From an uncultured Collinsella sp. (lineage in GTDB: Bacteria > Actinomycetota > Coriobacteriia > Coriobacteriales > Coriobacteriaceae): a DNA stretch of 6,259 bases. Positions 1-5,534 of this stretch are shown piece after piece. The DNA is taken from positions 1-6,259 of the forward strand of contig CABVAS010000096.1 in the NCBI GenBank assembly GCA_902496375.1, given 5' to 3'. The position numbers and the translations under genes are program-made. The notes below the pieces were generated by a model. That model was not told the DNA's origin and made no database searches. It saw only the letters and a program-made list of their open reading frames with translations. Numbering within the stretch: the stretch's first letter is position 1; each line of letters begins with the position of its first letter.

Positions 1-171
1 CGCGAAGAGCGTCGCGGCGGCTATCGTGGTGGTCGTGGCGGCAACCAGGCCGGCTCCCGTGGCGGCCGTGCCGGCGGTCGCGATAACCGTGGCAGCTATG
101 GCAATAGTCGTGGTGGCAAGCGTGGCGGCAGCTCCCGTCGTCCCGGTGACGGCGGCGGCAAGCGCAAATAA
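1..171 (+). CDS. C-terminal RGG-rich tail of a probable DEAD-box RNA helicase (5' end missing)
   Basis: The frame is open from the first base and ends with TAA at 169-171, giving 56 residues. The visible part is almost only Arg, Gly, Ser and Asn, with repeated RGG/RGGR blocks and aromatic Tyr residues between them, ending in GGGKRK. Such RGG tails bind RNA non-specifically and are typical of the C-terminus of bacterial DEAD-box helicases of the DeaD/CsdA type that unwind RNA and help ribosome assembly in the cold. No helicase motif is inside the window, so this identity is an inference from the tail alone. Other RNA-binding proteins with RGG tails are possible. A strong terminator follows 32 bases after the stop, so this gene is the end of its transcription unit and is not linked to the genes downstream. 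Confidence 0.6.
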   Translation, partial: REERRGGYRGGRGGNQAGSRGGRAGGRDNRGSYGNSRGGKRGGSSRRPGDGGGKRK

Positions 172-203
172 CACACGCATCGCCCGCTAGAGCGAGGTGA
201 ACC

Positions 204-238
204 AAGGGCCCCGAGCAACTACGCTCGGGGCCCTTTTT
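204..238 (+). terminator. Rho-independent terminator after the RGG-tail gene
   Basis: A perfect 13-base-pair stem (204-216 with 223-235) has a GC-rich core, GGGCCCCGAGC pairing with GCTCGGGGCCC, and a 6-base loop at 217-222. It runs into a run of five T at 234-238. This is a textbook intrinsic terminator for the upstream gene. Confidence 0.95.
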
Positions 239-347
239 GTTTGCCGTATCCGATCGCTAGTTCAAATGTGATTTCCTCGGGAATGCGTCTAGAGGATGCC
301 GTGGGCCTGTTTCCTACCATGCGGCAATGGGTCCCATGGGGTGCGCC

Positions 348-371
348 GTGCATTTTTTGGAGTATTCTGCA
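348..371 (+). repeat. Left arm of a distant inverted repeat (partner 557-580)
   Basis: The 24 bases read GTGCA, then six T, then GGAGTATTCTGCA. The reverse complement of 557-580 reads GTGCA, then AAAAAC, then GGAGTATTCTGCA. Eighteen of 24 positions match, including a perfect 13-base block, and the mismatches are confined to the six-base core. The two arms are 185 bases apart. Confidence 0.75.
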
Positions 372-468
372 GTTCGAGTTGTCTGCATATGATTTGACGT
401 CGCCAACGGTGGCTTTCGGATATCCCTAGCGAGCGTTCTGAGTCAGATTTCGTCGTTTTCCGGAGCAG

Positions 469-515
469 GGGCGCGTCATTCTCGCCATGTCGGAACCCAA
501 AATGACGCAGCGCCC
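469..515. other. Bulged hairpin inside the spacer
   Basis: GGGCGC (469-474) pairs with GCGCCC (510-515), and GTCATT (475-480) pairs with AATGAC (501-506). A three-base bulge (507-509) and a 20-base loop interrupt a 12-pair stem. No T-run follows on +, so it is not an intrinsic terminator for that strand. It lies between the two arms of the inverted repeat and may be part of one structured element. Its function is unknown. Confidence 0.45.
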
Positions 516-556
516 TAAAGGTTTGCCCGCTCGGGGTATTGCTGGCGCGGTCACGT

Positions 557-580
557 TGCAGAATACTCCGTTTTTTGCAC
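557..580 (-). repeat. Right arm of the distant inverted repeat (partner 348-371)
   Basis: It carries TGCAGAATACTCC followed by a T-rich core and TGCAC, the inverted copy of the left arm. The T-run lies on the + strand in both arms although the flanks are inverted. The outer end continues into the perfect palindrome GCACGTGC (577-584). Confidence 0.75.
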
Positions 581-619
581 GTGCCGGGATGGGGTACCTC
601 GGGAGAACACGGCGGTATC

Positions 620-656
620 CCGTAAATATATACAATCTGTACCGTAATTTATACAA
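620..656 (+). promoter_or_regulatory. Two phased AT-rich direct repeats, candidate regulator or promoter site
   Basis: CCGTAAATATATACAA (620-635) is followed by CCGTAATTTATACAA (642-656). The two share CCGTAA at the start and TATACAA at the end, and their starts are 22 bases apart, about two turns of the helix, so they would face the same side of the DNA. Each copy is nearly a palindrome with GTA and TAC ends. Both contain TATACA, which resembles a -10 box, but I see no matching -35 box. This is the most AT-rich patch upstream of the gene at 793. Confidence 0.4.
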
Positions 657-680
657 AACGAAGAGGCAGACAGCGTAGGG

Positions 681-709
681 TTGGTGCATTGGGGTGCTTG
701 ATGCACCAA
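681..709. repeat. TTGGTGCAT / ATGCACCAA dyad upstream of the flavodoxin-ferredoxin gene
   Basis: A perfect 9-base inverted repeat (681-689 and 701-709) is separated by 11 bases. Inside it there is a second GGTGC, so GGTGC starts at 683 and 693 and its complement GCACC at 703, a 10-base period. No T-run follows on +, so it is not a terminator. A near-identical dyad lies after the same gene at 1566-1598. It could be an operator for a dimeric regulator or a copy of a dispersed palindromic repeat. Confidence 0.6.
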
Positions 710-792
710 AATGGGGATCCCACGTGCCGTACACTCTGGCTGGATGTGAAAACGGCTTGACGCGTTGCCAGACGTAGGGGGAGGGTGTCTCG

Positions 793-1554
793 ATGAGCGT
801 ATTCGAAATTGTGTTTAGTCCGACGGGTGGAACGCAGAAGGTGTCTGGCCTTGTGGCCGGGGCACTGGACAAGAATACCGTTACCGTCGATCTGACCGAT
901 AGCGGGCTAGATTTCAGCGCTGTCTCGATGACTGAGGACGACGTGGCCGTAATCTCTGTGCCGGCGTATGCCGGTAGAATCCCGGCTGTGGTGGCTGACC
1001 GGTTGGGCATGGTTCACGGCAACGGAGCGCGGGCCGTTCTGGTGTGCGTCTACGGAAACCGCGCGTTTGAGGACACGCTCGTAGAGCTGGAGGACGTTGC
1101 GAAGCATGCGGGATTCCGGGTGATCGCGGCAGTTGCGGCCATTGCAGAACATTCCATTGCGCGACAGTTTGCTGCCGGTCGTCCGGATGCGCAGGATGCG
1201 GCGCAGCTCGCAGAGTTTGCGCAGCAAATTCAGCAAAAGCTGTTGGCCGAGGATACATCCGAGCCCTCTATTCCCGGCAATCGTCCTTATAAACAAGCCG
1301 GAGGTCACCGCATGGCACCCGAGGCAACAGGGGATTGTGTCTCCTGCGGTGCATGCGCCGCGGCGTGCCCCGTTTGTGCTATCGACAAGGGTGACCCCAA
1401 ACGAGCAGCTGGCGAGGCGTGCATCTCCTGCATGCGCTGCATTGCCGTATGTCCGCGAGGCGCTCGTAAGCTTGATCCCAACAAGCTATCCGCTGTTTCC
1501 CAGATGCTGAGCAAGGTTTGCGTCGCGCGGAAGGAATGCGAGCTCTTCATCTAG
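793..1554 (+). CDS. Flavodoxin-like / 2x[4Fe-4S] ferredoxin fusion (EFR1 family)
   Basis: This 253-residue cytoplasmic electron carrier has two parts. Residues 1 to about 150 look like a flavodoxin-type fold: a first beta strand leads into the phosphate loop FSPTGGTQKV (residues 8-17), where FMN would bind, and a later PAYAGRIP stretch (57-64) fits the second flavin loop. Residues 180-225 are a bacterial two-cluster ferredoxin. The first cluster motif is C182, C185, C188 and C192 followed by Pro; the second is C210, C213, C216 and C220 followed by Pro. C195 is an additional cysteine. The family is common in anaerobes and is thought to move low-potential electrons, but partners are usually unknown. 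The ATG at 793 is chosen because GGGGGAGGG (777-785) lies 7 bases before it. No gene is coupled to it on either side; dyads of the same family flank it. Codon choice appears more mixed than in the hydrogenase operon. A link to the hydrogenase downstream is possible but unproven. Confidence 0.88.
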   Translation: MSVFEIVFSPTGGTQKVSGLVAGALDKNTVTVDLTDSGLDFSAVSMTEDDVAVISVPAYAGRIPAVVADRLGMVHGNGARAVLVCVYGNRAFEDTLVELEDVAKHAGFRVIAAVAAIAEHSIARQFAAGRPDAQDAAQLAEFAQQIQQKLLAEDTSEPSIPGNRPYKQAGGHRMAPEATGDCVSCGACAAACPVCAIDKGDPKRAAGEACISCMRCIAVCPRGARKLDPNKLSAVSQMLSKVCVARKECELFI

Positions 1555-1565
1555 CGCAAGTGAGA

Positions 1566-1598
1566 TTGGTGCAAACAAACCTGGCCCTTTTGCACCAA
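1566..1598. repeat. TTGGTGCAAA / TTTGCACCAA dyad after the flavodoxin-ferredoxin gene
   Basis: A perfect 10-base inverted repeat (1566-1575 and 1589-1598) has a 13-base centre and starts 12 bases after the stop codon. It shares the TTGGTGCA / TGCACCAA arms with the dyad at 681-709. On + it is followed by A residues, not T, so it is not a good intrinsic terminator for the gene before it. It abuts the long palindrome at 1603-1664. Confidence 0.65.
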
Positions 1599-1602
1599 AA
1601 AC

Positions 1603-1664
1603 GATCCGTTTTCCTCCGTTCCCAAGGGATCATGTGATCCGAAGGGGACGGAGGAAAACGGATC
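1603..1664. repeat. Long compound palindrome (REP-like or small mobile element)
   Basis: GATCCGTTTTCCTCCGT (1603-1619) pairs perfectly with 1648-1664. After one G-T pair the stem continues with CCC (1621-1623) on GGG (1644-1646), giving 21 pairs in all. Its apex holds a second hairpin, GGATCA (1627-1632) with TGATCC (1635-1640). The sequence GGATC or its complement thus recurs at both ends and both inner arms. On + it is followed by AAAAAGG, so it cannot be a normal terminator. On - it would be followed by CGTTTTT, a weak terminator-like arrangement with no gene to serve. It resembles repetitive extragenic palindromes. Confidence 0.75.
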
Positions 1665-1705
1665 AAAAAGGAAAAATAGTAAGGCGCTCTTTTTCACATT
1701 GAATA

Positions 1706-1734
1706 TTGCAATTTGGTAACGCGTTTTATCAAAT
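1706..1734 (+). promoter_or_regulatory. Candidate promoter 1 of the hydrogenase operon
   Basis: TTGCAA (1706-1711) as -35 and TCAAAT (1729-1734) as -10 are 17 bases apart and each matches the sigma-70-type consensus at four of six positions. The surrounding stretch, 1665-1790, is AT-rich in a GC-rich setting. This would give a leader of about 150 bases. Confidence 0.35.
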
Positions 1735-1760
1735 ATGGCATTTATCTGCGGTAATGTTCT

Positions 1761-1790
1761 ATTTCACCGCTGAGGGTGACATTTTATACC
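1761..1790 (+). promoter_or_regulatory. Candidate promoter 2 with an overlapping operator-like dyad
   Basis: TATACC (1785-1790) can serve as a -10 box, with a poor -35, TTTCAC (1762-1767), 17 bases upstream. A dyad, ATTTCACC (1761-1768) against GGTGACAT (1775-1782), pairs at seven of eight positions around a 6-base centre, and would occupy the region between -35 and -10. A regulator bound there could block RNA polymerase. The promoter call is weak; the dyad itself is seen directly. Confidence 0.3.
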
Positions 1791-1809
1791 GCCTGCCGAA
1801 CCGTATGGA

Positions 1810-1873
1810 GACCTCACAACTTTTTAGGTCAGTGTTGTGCGTGTAGCAATTTCGCCCGGCCTCGCCTCCGGGC
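1810..1873 (+). promoter_or_regulatory. Structured leader of the hydrogenase operon
   Basis: Three pairings can be drawn in the leader RNA: GACCT (1810-1814) with AGGTC (1826-1830), CACAAC (1815-1820) with GTTGTG (1834-1839), and GCCCGG (1854-1859) with CCGGGC (1868-1873). The first two interlock like an H-type pseudoknot or act as alternatives. The third ends 9 bases before the ribosome site AGAGGGG (1883-1889), and its loop contains CCTC-type sequence able to pair with that site. It does not match a riboswitch class I can name. Confidence 0.3.
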
Positions 1874-1894
1874 TGCCATGTGAGAGGGGATCTT

Positions 1895-3727
1895 ATGGCT
1901 CGACTGCATGTAATGGAACGCAGCCACGCTCAGGCCGTCATGGACGACCTGCATGATGCGCTCGGACGTCGTCTGGCGGTGAGCTCGCTCGCCCCGTGTC
2001 CCGTGGAGTTTACGGCAGCGCTCGTCAACCTGTGCTCCACCCAGAGCTGCGGCAAGTGCACGCCCTGTCGCGTGGGCCTGAGCGCGCTGAGCGACCTGCT
2101 CGCCGATGTGCTCGAAGGGCGCGCCGATGAGTCCACGCTCAACCTGATTGAGCGCACGGCCCGCACCATCTACCTTTCGAGCGATTGCGCCATCGGCTAC
2201 GAGGCCGGCGCCATGGCGCTCACGGCCATTCGCGGCTTTCGCGACGACTTTGAGCACCACATCCGCGAGCATTCCTGCGGCTTTGACCGCGAGGCCCGCG
2301 TCCCGTGCGTCTCGGGCTGTCCGGCGCACGTCGACATTCCCGGTTACATTTCGCTCGTCGAGGCCGGCCGCTATGCCGATGCCGTCAAGGTCATCCGCAA
2401 GAACAATCCGCTGCCGCTCGTCTGCGGCTTGGTGTGCGAGCATCCCTGCGAGATGCACTGCCGCCGCGGCATGGTCGACGACCCCATGAACATCCTCGCC
2501 CTCAAGCGCTTTGCCGTTGAACACAGTGACCTCAACGACCATAAGCCGCATGTAGTGGACAACACCGGTAAGCGCGTCGCCGTGATCGGCGGCGGCCCGG
2601 CCGGCCTTTCCTGTGCCTACTACCTGGCCGTGATGGGCCACAAGGTGACCATCTTTGAGCAGCGCCACCACCTGGGCGGCATGCTGCGCTACGGCATCCC
2701 CAGCTATCGTCTGCCGCGCGAGCGCTTGCAGGCCGAGATCGACTGGATCTTGAGCGCCGGTATCGACGTTGAGCTCGACCACTCCGTCAACGGCGAGGAG
2801 CTTGCCCGCCTGCGCGACGAGTTCGATGCCGTCTACCTGGCCATCGGTGCCCACAGCGATAAGAAGCTCGGCCTTCCGGGCGAAGAGGCGCCCGGCGTGG
2901 AGTCGGCCGTCAAGATGCTGCGCGCCATCGGTGACGACGAGCTGCCCGACCTGAGCGGCCAGCGCGTGTGCGTCATCGGCGGCGGCAACGTGGCCATGGA
3001 CGTGGCGCGCTCTGCCGTGCGCTGCGGCGCCGAAAAGGTAAGCATCGTCTACCGCCGTCGCATCTGCGATATGACGGCTCAGGACGCCGAAATCGCCGGC
3101 GCCCAGGCCGAGGGTTGCGAGGTTCTGGAACTCACGGCGCCGCTCGCCATCGAGACGGGCGAAGATGGTCGCGTGAGCGGCCTGCGCGTGCAACCGCAGA
3201 TTATCGGCGAGCCCCGTCGCGGTCGTCCGGCCCCGCGTGCCGCCGCGACGCCCGAGCGCGTCATCCCCTGCGAGCGCGTGTTTGTTGCCATTGGCCAGGA
3301 CATCGACTCCAAGCCGTTTGAGGACATGGGCATCGCCTGCAAGTGGGGCTGCGTGGTCACCGACTCGGACGGTGCCGTGCCCAACTTCGATGGCCTCTTT
3401 AGCGGCGGCGACTGCCAGACCGGCCCCGCCACCGTCATCCGTGCCATCAACGCTGGCCGCGTGGCTTCGGCAAATATCGACCGCTACCTGGGCTTCGACC
3501 ACAAGATTAAGCTCGACGTGGAGCTGCCGACCGTTCAGTTTAAGGGCAAGCACGAGTGCGGCCGCTGCGAGCTGGGCGAGCGCGAGGCCGGCGAGCGTAT
3601 TCACGATTGGAATCTGGTCGAGCAGGGCCTTACCGAGGAGGAGGCGCGCCAGGAGGCAAGCCGCTGCCTGCGTTGCGACCACTTTGGTTTTGGCGCGTTC
3701 CGCGGAGGGAGGAACCTGGAATGGTAG
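1895..3727 (+). CDS. NuoF-type [4Fe-4S] domain fused to a GltD-like FAD/NAD(P)H oxidoreductase, hydrogenase partner
   Basis: This is a 610-residue soluble flavoprotein. Residues about 35-125 match only the last domain of NuoF/HydB: SCGKCTPCRVG gives C52, C55 and C58, with the fourth ligand C98 in SSDCAIG. The FMN and NADH domains of NuoF are absent. Residues about 128-195 form the iron-sulfur entry domain seen in GltD, NfnL and dihydropyrimidine dehydrogenase, with C138, C142, C177, C181, C185 and C189. Then come the FAD loop GGGPAG (232-237), the NAD(P)H loop GGGNVAMD (362-369) followed by YRRR (386-389), which favours NADPH, and the second FAD segment GGDCQTGPATVIRAI (504-518). The tail has CGRC (555-558) and CLRCD (591-595), a possible further cluster. 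It probably passes electrons between NAD(P)H and the hydrogenase encoded next. ATG 1895 is preferred over GTG 1880 because AGAGGGG lies 5 bases before it. Its stop overlaps the next start. Glutamate synthase itself is unlikely because no large subunit is present in the window. Confidence 0.88.
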   Translation: MARLHVMERSHAQAVMDDLHDALGRRLAVSSLAPCPVEFTAALVNLCSTQSCGKCTPCRVGLSALSDLLADVLEGRADESTLNLIERTARTIYLSSDCAIGYEAGAMALTAIRGFRDDFEHHIREHSCGFDREARVPCVSGCPAHVDIPGYISLVEAGRYADAVKVIRKNNPLPLVCGLVCEHPCEMHCRRGMVDDPMNILALKRFAVEHSDLNDHKPHVVDNTGKRVAVIGGGPAGLSCAYYLAVMGHKVTIFEQRHHLGGMLRYGIPSYRLPRERLQAEIDWILSAGIDVELDHSVNGEELARLRDEFDAVYLAIGAHSDKKLGLPGEEAPGVESAVKMLRAIGDDELPDLSGQRVCVIGGGNVAMDVARSAVRCGAEKVSIVYRRRICDMTAQDAEIAGAQAEGCEVLELTAPLAIETGEDGRVSGLRVQPQIIGEPRRGRPAPRAAATPERVIPCERVFVAIGQDIDSKPFEDMGIACKWGCVVTDSDGAVPNFDGLFSGGDCQTGPATVIRAINAGRVASANIDRYLGFDHKIKLDVELPTVQFKGKHECGRCELGEREAGERIHDWNLVEQGLTEEEARQEASRCLRCDHFGFGAFRGGRNLEW

Positions 3728-5532
3728 AGCTCAACAACCCCACTGTCAGCGATAACACCGAAAGCGGAGCACTCAATATGGTCAAGCTCACTATCGATAA
3801 TTGCGAGGTCGTGGTGCCCGAGCACACCACGATCCTGGACGCGGCCAAGTCCGTCGGCATCCAGATTCCCACCCTGTGCTACCTGCGCGATCTGAACGAG
3901 ATCGGCGGCTGCCGCGTGTGCGTGGTCGAGGTTGAGGGCTGCGACCAGCTGGTTGCCGCCTGCAACAACTACGTGCTCGATGGCATGGTGGTCCACACCA
4001 ACAGCCCCAAGGCCCGCGAGGCGCGCCGCACCAACGTGCAGCTGCTGCTTTCGCAGCACGATTCACGCTGCACGAGCTGTGTGCGCAGCGGTAACTGCAA
4101 CCTGCAGACCATCGCCAACGACCTGGGTATTTTTTATCTGCCGTATCAAAGGCATTTGGCGGGCGAGGGCTGGGATTTCGATTTTCCCATCATCCGCGAA
4201 AACGACAAGTGCATTAAATGCATGCGCTGTATCAAGGTGTGCGAGAGCGTGCAGGGGCTAGGGATTTGGGACCTGACCAACCGCGCCACGCATACCGCCG
4301 TGGGTACCCGCGGGCGCGCGCCGATCGGCAAGACCGATTGCGTCGCGTGCGGCCAGTGCATAACGCATTGCCCGACGGGCGCACTGCGCGAGCGCGACGA
4401 TACCGAGACCGTGTTCGATGCTCTCGCCGATCCCGACAAGATCGTGCTGGTGCAGATTGCGCCGGCCGTGCGCAGCGCCTGGGGCGAGGAGCTCGGCATA
4501 TCTCGCGAGGAGGCTACCGTTGAGCGCTTGGCTTGCGCGCTGCGCCGCGTTGGCTTTGAGTACGTGTTCGATACCGATTTCTCGGCCGACCTCACCATTA
4601 TGGAAGAGGGCTCCGAGCTGCTCGAGCGCCTGGGCGAGGCCGCCAAGGGCGAGGGCGACAGCCGCAGCTGGCCCATGTTCACGAGCTGCTGCCCGGGCTG
4701 GGTACGCTTTGTGAAGGCGCGTTACCCCGAGTTTGTCGACAGCCTGTCCACGTCCAAGTCGCCGCAGCAGATGTTCGGCGCCATCGCCAAGACCTACTAC
4801 GCCAAGGTGCTGGGCGTGGAGCCCGAGCGCCTGTTTGTGGTGTCCGTGATGCCGTGCACGGCCAAGAAGGCCGAGTGCGCGCTGCCGAGCATGGTGGGCG
4901 AGGGCGGCACGCCCGATGTGGACGTTGCGCTGACGGTGCGCGAGATGGTGCGCATGGTCCGCGCGAGCCACGTGAGCGTGGATACGCTAGTTGAGGAGCC
5001 GCTCGATACGCCGCTGGGCTTTGGCACGGGTGCGGGTGTGATCTTTGGCGCCACGGGCGGCGTGATGGAGGCCGCCGTGCGCTCGGCCTATTACCTGGTG
5101 ACGGGCAAGAACCCCGACGCCGACTTCTTTACCGATGTGCGCGGCCTGGACGGCTGGAAGGAGGCCGTGGCCGATATCGATGGCACCAAGGTGCGCGTCG
5201 CCGTGGCACACGGGCTGGGCAACGCTGCCCGTCTGCTCGACGCGATTCGCGACGGCCGCGTGAGCTATGACTTCGTTGAGGTTATGGCGTGCCCGGGCGG
5301 CTGCGTCGGTGGCGGCGGTCAGCCCATCCACGACGGCTGCGAGCTGGCAGCCGAGCGTGGCCAGGTGCTCTGGGGCCTGGATGCCGCTGCGGACATTCGT
5401 TTCTCGCACGAGAATCCCGATGTCCAGGCGTGCTACCGCGAGTTCTTGGGCGAGCCGCTCTCGTCGCTGGCTGAGGATCTGCTGCATACCGACCATCACG
5501 CATGGACGATGCCTAACGAGGGGACGTGCTAG
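3721..5532 (+). CDS. hydA: [FeFe] hydrogenase, large monomeric type with full iron-sulfur relay
   Basis: This 603-residue cytoplasmic enzyme catalyses reversible proton reduction to H2. A plant-type [2Fe-2S] domain has C53, C64, C67 and C81. The His-ligated [4Fe-4S] motif is H113, C117, C120 and C126. Two ferredoxin clusters follow: C164, C167, C170, C174 and C207, C210, C213, C217. The H-cluster motifs are all intact: TSCCPGW (321-327), MPCTAKKAE (377-385) and EVMACPGGCVGGGGQP (520-535). The ligands are C324, C379, C524 and C528, with C323 as proton-transfer cysteine; E296, E299 and R303 fit the proton path of the clostridial enzyme CpI. The domain order is that of CpI and HndD. GGAGGGAGG (3704-3712) lies 8 bases before ATG 3721, which overlaps the preceding stop. 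A second start at 3778, with GGAG 8 bases before it, would give 584 residues and match the usual family N-terminus MVKLTID better. Maturases HydEFG are not in the window. The flavoprotein before it suggests NAD(P)H as electron partner. Confidence 0.97.
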   Translation: MVELNNPTVSDNTESGALNMVKLTIDNCEVVVPEHTTILDAAKSVGIQIPTLCYLRDLNEIGGCRVCVVEVEGCDQLVAACNNYVLDGMVVHTNSPKAREARRTNVQLLLSQHDSRCTSCVRSGNCNLQTIANDLGIFYLPYQRHLAGEGWDFDFPIIRENDKCIKCMRCIKVCESVQGLGIWDLTNRATHTAVGTRGRAPIGKTDCVACGQCITHCPTGALRERDDTETVFDALADPDKIVLVQIAPAVRSAWGEELGISREEATVERLACALRRVGFEYVFDTDFSADLTIMEEGSELLERLGEAAKGEGDSRSWPMFTSCCPGWVRFVKARYPEFVDSLSTSKSPQQMFGAIAKTYYAKVLGVEPERLFVVSVMPCTAKKAECALPSMVGEGGTPDVDVALTVREMVRMVRASHVSVDTLVEEPLDTPLGFGTGAGVIFGATGGVMEAAVRSAYYLVTGKNPDADFFTDVRGLDGWKEAVADIDGTKVRVAVAHGLGNAARLLDAIRDGRVSYDFVEVMACPGGCVGGGGQPIHDGCELAAERGQVLWGLDAAADIRFSHENPDVQACYREFLGEPLSSLAEDLLHTDHHAWTMPNEGTC

Positions 5533-5534
5533 CG

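Larger units (their letters stand above)
241..792. other. Non-coding spacer, about 550 bases
   Basis: No convincing gene is seen here. Open frames of about 60 residues exist on + (from 241 and 487), but they lack ribosome sites and have no recognisable protein features. The base composition is less GC-rich than the hydrogenase operon, with an AT-rich patch at 620-658. The spacer does hold structure: an inverted repeat pair at 348-371 and 557-580, a bulged hairpin at 469-515, two phased direct repeats at 620-656 and a dyad at 681-709. It could contain an untranslated RNA or a decayed mobile element as well as the promoter of the flavodoxin-ferredoxin gene. I could not find a clear -35/-10 pair close to that gene. 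Confidence 0.6.

Noticed and set aside
241..678. Two + strand frames of about 62 codons (241-429 and 487-678) as small proteins
   Set aside because: No ribosome site before either start, no signal peptide, membrane segment or known motif, and the region is rich in inverted repeats instead.
757..780. TTGACG at 757-762 as the -35 box of the flavodoxin-ferredoxin gene
   Set aside because: The expected -10 position falls on the G-rich ribosome site, with nothing like TATAAT.
426..1010. Open frame of 194 codons on the - strand crossing the spacer into the flavodoxin-ferredoxin gene
   Set aside because: It overlaps the well-supported start of that gene, shows no protein family features, and appears open only by chance.
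1566..1664. The two palindromes after the flavodoxin-ferredoxin gene as intrinsic terminators
   Set aside because: Both stems are followed by A-rich sequence on +, not by a T-run. On the - strand a short T-run exists, but no - strand gene ends there.
1829..3682. Long open frame of 617 codons on the - strand opposite the flavoprotein gene
   Set aside because: It is rich in Ala, Leu, Asp, Val and His with no recognisable domain, the usual mirror of a GC-biased gene. The + strand frame has clear cofactor motifs and a ribosome site.
1895..3727. Calling the flavoprotein glutamate synthase small subunit (gltD)
   Set aside because: The N-terminal NuoF-type domain, the C-terminal CLRCD tail and the overlapping hydrogenase gene point to a hydrogenase partner; no glutamate synthase large subunit is in the window.
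4258..4971. Open frame of 237 codons on the - strand opposite hydA, with a similar one at 4987-5610
   Set aside because: Both are composition shadows of the GC-ending codons of the + strand genes; no motifs, and the + strand reading is certain.
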